Positions 62,075-64,000 of a DNA stretch of 64,000 nucleotides are shown in pieces. The position numbers and the translations under genes are program-made. How positions within the stretch are numbered: position 1 is the stretch's first letter; the number at the start of each line of letters is the position of its first letter. The notes beneath the pieces are model-generated. The model was not told the origin of the DNA and searched no databases. It worked only from the letters and a program-made list of their open reading frames with translations. This DNA comes from Mycolicibacterium anyangense (lineage in GTDB: Bacteria > Actinomycetota > Actinomycetes > Mycobacteriales > Mycobacteriaceae): contig NZ_AP022620.1 of assembly GCF_010731855.1 (NCBI RefSeq), positions 558,001 to 622,000 of the forward strand. Reading direction: 5' to 3'.

Positions 62075-63279
62075 CCGAGAACGCCTACCTCGTCGGCCTG
62101 CGGCTGACCGGCAAGAAGGTCGTCGTGGTCGGCGGCGGAACCGTCGCGCGGCGGCGGGTCCCGGTGCTGATCGGCGCCGGCGCCGACGTGCACGTGATCG
62201 CCAGGGCCGCCACCCCAGCCGTGGAGGCACTCGCCGAGCAGAAGCCCGGGATCACCCTGCAACTGCGCGACTACCGCGACGGCGACCTCGAGGGTGCCTG
62301 GTACGCGATCGCTGCCACCGACGATCCGGTGGTCAACGCCGCCGTCGTCGCCGAGGCCGAGAGCCGGCAGATCTTCTGCGTGCGGGCCGACGTGGCCCGC
62401 GAGGGCACCGCCGTGACGCCGGCGTCCTTCGACTACGACGGGTTGCTGGTGGGCGTGCTGGCCGGCGGCGAGCACCGCCGCTCGGCGGCCATCCGCTCGG
62501 CCATCCGGGAGGCTTTCCAGCAGGGTGTCATCAACCCGGACACTTCCGATGTGATGCGCGGCGGGGTGGCCCTGGTCGGCGGTGGCCCCGGCGATCCGGA
62601 ACTGATCACCGTGCGCGGTCGCCGGCTCCTGGCCCGCGCCGACGTCGTCGTCGCCGACCGGCTGGCACCGCCGGAACTGCTGGCCGAACTGGGTGCGCAC
62701 GTCGAGGTGATCGACGCCGCGAAGATCCCGTACGGGCGGGCGATGGCTCAGGATGCGATCAACGACGTGCTGGTGGAACGGGCCCGCGCCGGCCAGTTCG
62801 TGGTGCGGCTCAAGGGTGGTGATCCGTTCGTCTTCGCCCGTGGTTATGAGGAAGTTCTCGCCTGTGCCGAGGCTGGGATTCCGGTCACAGTCGTCCCCGG
62901 TGTGACCAGTGCCATCGCGGTGCCGGCAATGGCCGGAGTTCCGGTCACGCATCGCGGGGTCAATCACGAGTTCGTCGTGGTCAGCGGTCATTTAGCACCG
63001 GATCATCCGGAATCGTTAGTGAATTGGAATGCGCTGGCGCAATTGTCGGGGACGTTAGTTCTGCTGATGGCCGTCGAGCGCATTGAATTGTTTGCCGACG
63101 CGCTGATATCAGGCGGTAGACCAGCGGAAACGCCGGTTCTTGTGGTCCAGCACGGCACAACGGCCGCAGAGCGGATCCTGACGACTACGCTCGGGGATGC
63201 GCCGATGAGAATTCGAACCGACGGTATTCGGCCGCCGGCAATCGTCGTGATCGGCCCGGTGGCGGGCTTCGCCACTTAA
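62071..63279 (+). CDS. cysG: Multifunctional uroporphyrinogen-III methyltransferase / siroheme synthase
   Basis: 402 residues from GTG 62071 (GTGA overlap). N-terminal precorrin-2 dehydrogenase Rossmann motif VVVVGGGTVARRRV; C-terminal SUMT domain with VALVGGGPGDPELITVRG and RLKGGDPFVFARG. Provides precorrin-2 for both cobalamin and siroheme. The last 300 bases have AT-richer codon use, including three TTA leucine codons (62992, 63016, 63055). Confidence 0.95.
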   Translation: MTENAYLVGLRLTGKKVVVVGGGTVARRRVPVLIGAGADVHVIARAATPAVEALAEQKPGITLQLRDYRDGDLEGAWYAIAATDDPVVNAAVVAEAESRQIFCVRADVAREGTAVTPASFDYDGLLVGVLAGGEHRRSAAIRSAIREAFQQGVINPDTSDVMRGGVALVGGGPGDPELITVRGRRLLARADVVVADRLAPPELLAELGAHVEVIDAAKIPYGRAMAQDAINDVLVERARAGQFVVRLKGGDPFVFARGYEEVLACAEAGIPVTVVPGVTSAIAVPAMAGVPVTHRGVNHEFVVVSGHLAPDHPESLVNWNALAQLSGTLVLLMAVERIELFADALISGGRPAETPVLVVQHGTTAAERILTTTLGDAPMRIRTDGIRPPAIVVIGPVAGFAT

Positions 63280-63304
63280 AGTCCTCTTAAAATTACTGTA
63301 GGGT
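63276..63304 (+). promoter_or_regulatory. Promoter of efpA, leaderless
   Basis: -35-like TTAAAG (63276-63281), 17-base spacer, -10 TAGGGT (63299-63304), with the efpA ATG 8 bases further at 63313. The predicted start of transcription coincides with the start codon. The stretch is markedly AT-rich for this genome. Confidence 0.65.
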
Positions 63305-63312
63305 AGCCAATT

Positions 63313-64000
63313 ATGACGGCTCTCAACGATGCGGAGCGAGCGATGAATCGCCACGCCGACAGTTCAGAGCGCGCCCTCCCGATGCGCCTCGAGCCCAAGG
63401 CTCTGACCAAGACCAGCAAGTTCTACCCGGACTGGCTGCCATCCTGGCGCTTCATCGCCGCTGTCATCGCCATCGGCGGTATGCAGTTGTTGGCCACCAT
63501 GGACAGCACGGTGGCGATCGTGGCGTTGCCGAAGATCCAGGACGAACTCAGCCTGTCCGATGCGGGCCGCAGCTGGGTGATCACCGCCTACGTGCTGACG
63601 TTCGGCGGTCTGATGCTGCTCGGTGGCCGCCTTGGCGACACCATCGGACGCAAGCGGACCTTCATCGTCGGTGTCGCGCTGTTCACCATCGCCTCGGTGC
63701 TCTGCGGGATCGCGTGGGACGAGGTGACGCTGGTCATCGCGCGTTTGCTGCAGGGTGTCGGGGCGGCGATCGCCTCGCCGACCGGCCTGGCGCTGATCGC
63801 CACCACTTTCCCCAAGGGGCCGGCCCGCAATGCCGCTACGGCGATCTTCGCCGCGATGACCGGTATCGGCTCGGTCATGGGTCTGGTCGTCGGCGGCGCT
63901 CTGGTGGAGGTGTCCTGGCGGCTGGCGTTCCTGGTGAATGTGCCGATCGGTCTACTGATGATCTACCTGGCGCGCACCACGCTGCGGGAAACCCAACGCG
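63313..64000 (+). CDS. efpA: MFS efflux pump EfpA, N-terminal part
   Basis: 229 codons visible, cut by the window end (full protein about 530 residues). The N terminus MTALNDAERA matches EfpA; the first helix IAAVIAIGGMQLLATMDSTVAIVALP, with D in the QacA-family motif D1, and GGRLGDTIGRKRTF (motif A) mark the 14-helix DHA2 drug:H+ antiporter family. In M. tuberculosis EfpA is essential, isoniazid-inducible and linked to lipid and drug transport. Start at 63313 preferred over ATG 63343 because of the promoter spacing and the conserved N terminus. Confidence 0.95.
   Translation, partial: MTALNDAERAMNRHADSSERALPMRLEPKALTKTSKFYPDWLPSWRFIAAVIAIGGMQLLATMDSTVAIVALPKIQDELSLSDAGRSWVITAYVLTFGGLMLLGGRLGDTIGRKRTFIVGVALFTIASVLCGIAWDEVTLVIARLLQGVGAAIASPTGLALIATTFPKGPARNAATAIFAAMTGIGSVMGLVVGGALVEVSWRLAFLVNVPIGLLMIYLARTTLRETQR

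Noticed and set aside
1..64000. tRNA, rRNA or IS elements
   Set aside because: No cloverleaf-like sequence, ribosomal RNA block or transposase frame was recognised by reading.

Overview
The window reads as chromosome of a rapidly growing mycobacterium (Mycolicibacterium-like). It is high-GC, tightly packed and rich in GTG starts and ATGA/GTGA overlaps. It carries mycobacterial marker genes: MPT70/MPT83-type fasciclin proteins, dxr-rip1-ispG, a Rv2864c-type penicillin-binding lipoprotein, mapB, mycothione reductase, mqo and efpA. From memory of the M. tuberculosis map, the backbone follows the Rv2873-Rv2846c order: mpt83-type, dxr, rip1, ispG, GNAT, pbp, mapB, glnA4, amidotransferase, aldC, SDR, mtr, lysophospholipase, mqo, GNAT, Mg-chelatase-like, cobO, cobB, cysG, efpA. 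No phage, IS element, CRISPR array, tRNA or rRNA was recognised.

Layout. 1-4.4 kb: a lipase / membrane acyltransferase / lipase operon, then a polyprenyl-phosphate sugar transferase. 4.4-12 kb (minus strand): two fasciclin proteins, then a ferric-iron ABC importer overlapping a large adenylation-carrier-membrane acyltransferase fusion. 12.2-21.8 kb: the isoprenoid genes dxr and ispG flanking the site-2 protease rip1, then a GNAT, a PBP, two TetR regulators, a Rieske lipoprotein, a DUF1707 protein and mapB. 21.8-34 kb: cobyric acid synthase, a lipoprotein, a small hydrolase, the N-acetylglutaminylglutamine amide osmolyte pair, and a TPP-riboswitch-headed thiamine/HMP ECF transporter operon ending in a kinase, a signal-less NMT1-like protein and a sulfurtransferase.

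34-40.8 kb: a gamma-glutamyl-amine catabolic cluster (permease, GlnA4-type ligase, amidohydrolase, aldehyde dehydrogenase, SDR, FCD regulator). Having an alcohol-type dehydrogenase and no amine oxidase points to ethanolamine rather than putrescine. 40.7-53.6 kb is the most unusual part. It has sigC divergent from a CtpB-like Cu(I) ATPase with an HMA chaperone, a WhiB protein, a Mn-type SOD, a CopD/CtaG-type membrane protein, a Met/His-rich DUF5134 protein, two secreted proteins behind a BlaI/CopY-like palindrome, and a zinc-finger anti-sigma-like membrane protein. An ArsR regulator and a cobalt/nickel ECF transporter follow, at the position where M. tuberculosis has nicT. I read this as a metal-homeostasis island combining sigma-factor, BlaI-type and ArsR-type control. 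53.6-64 kb: mycothione reductase and lysophospholipase facing away from mqo-GNAT-chelatase-cobO-cobB-cysG, then the 5' part of efpA.

The strongest leads are: the sigC-copper locus with two anti-sigma candidates; a shared operator-like motif in the SOD and ECF promoters; an exact 28-bp duplication flanking the SOD module; CTAC-type palindromes over two copper-gene promoters; the one-polypeptide adenylation/carrier/acyltransferase coupled to iron import; and a dispersed 25-bp-arm hairpin.
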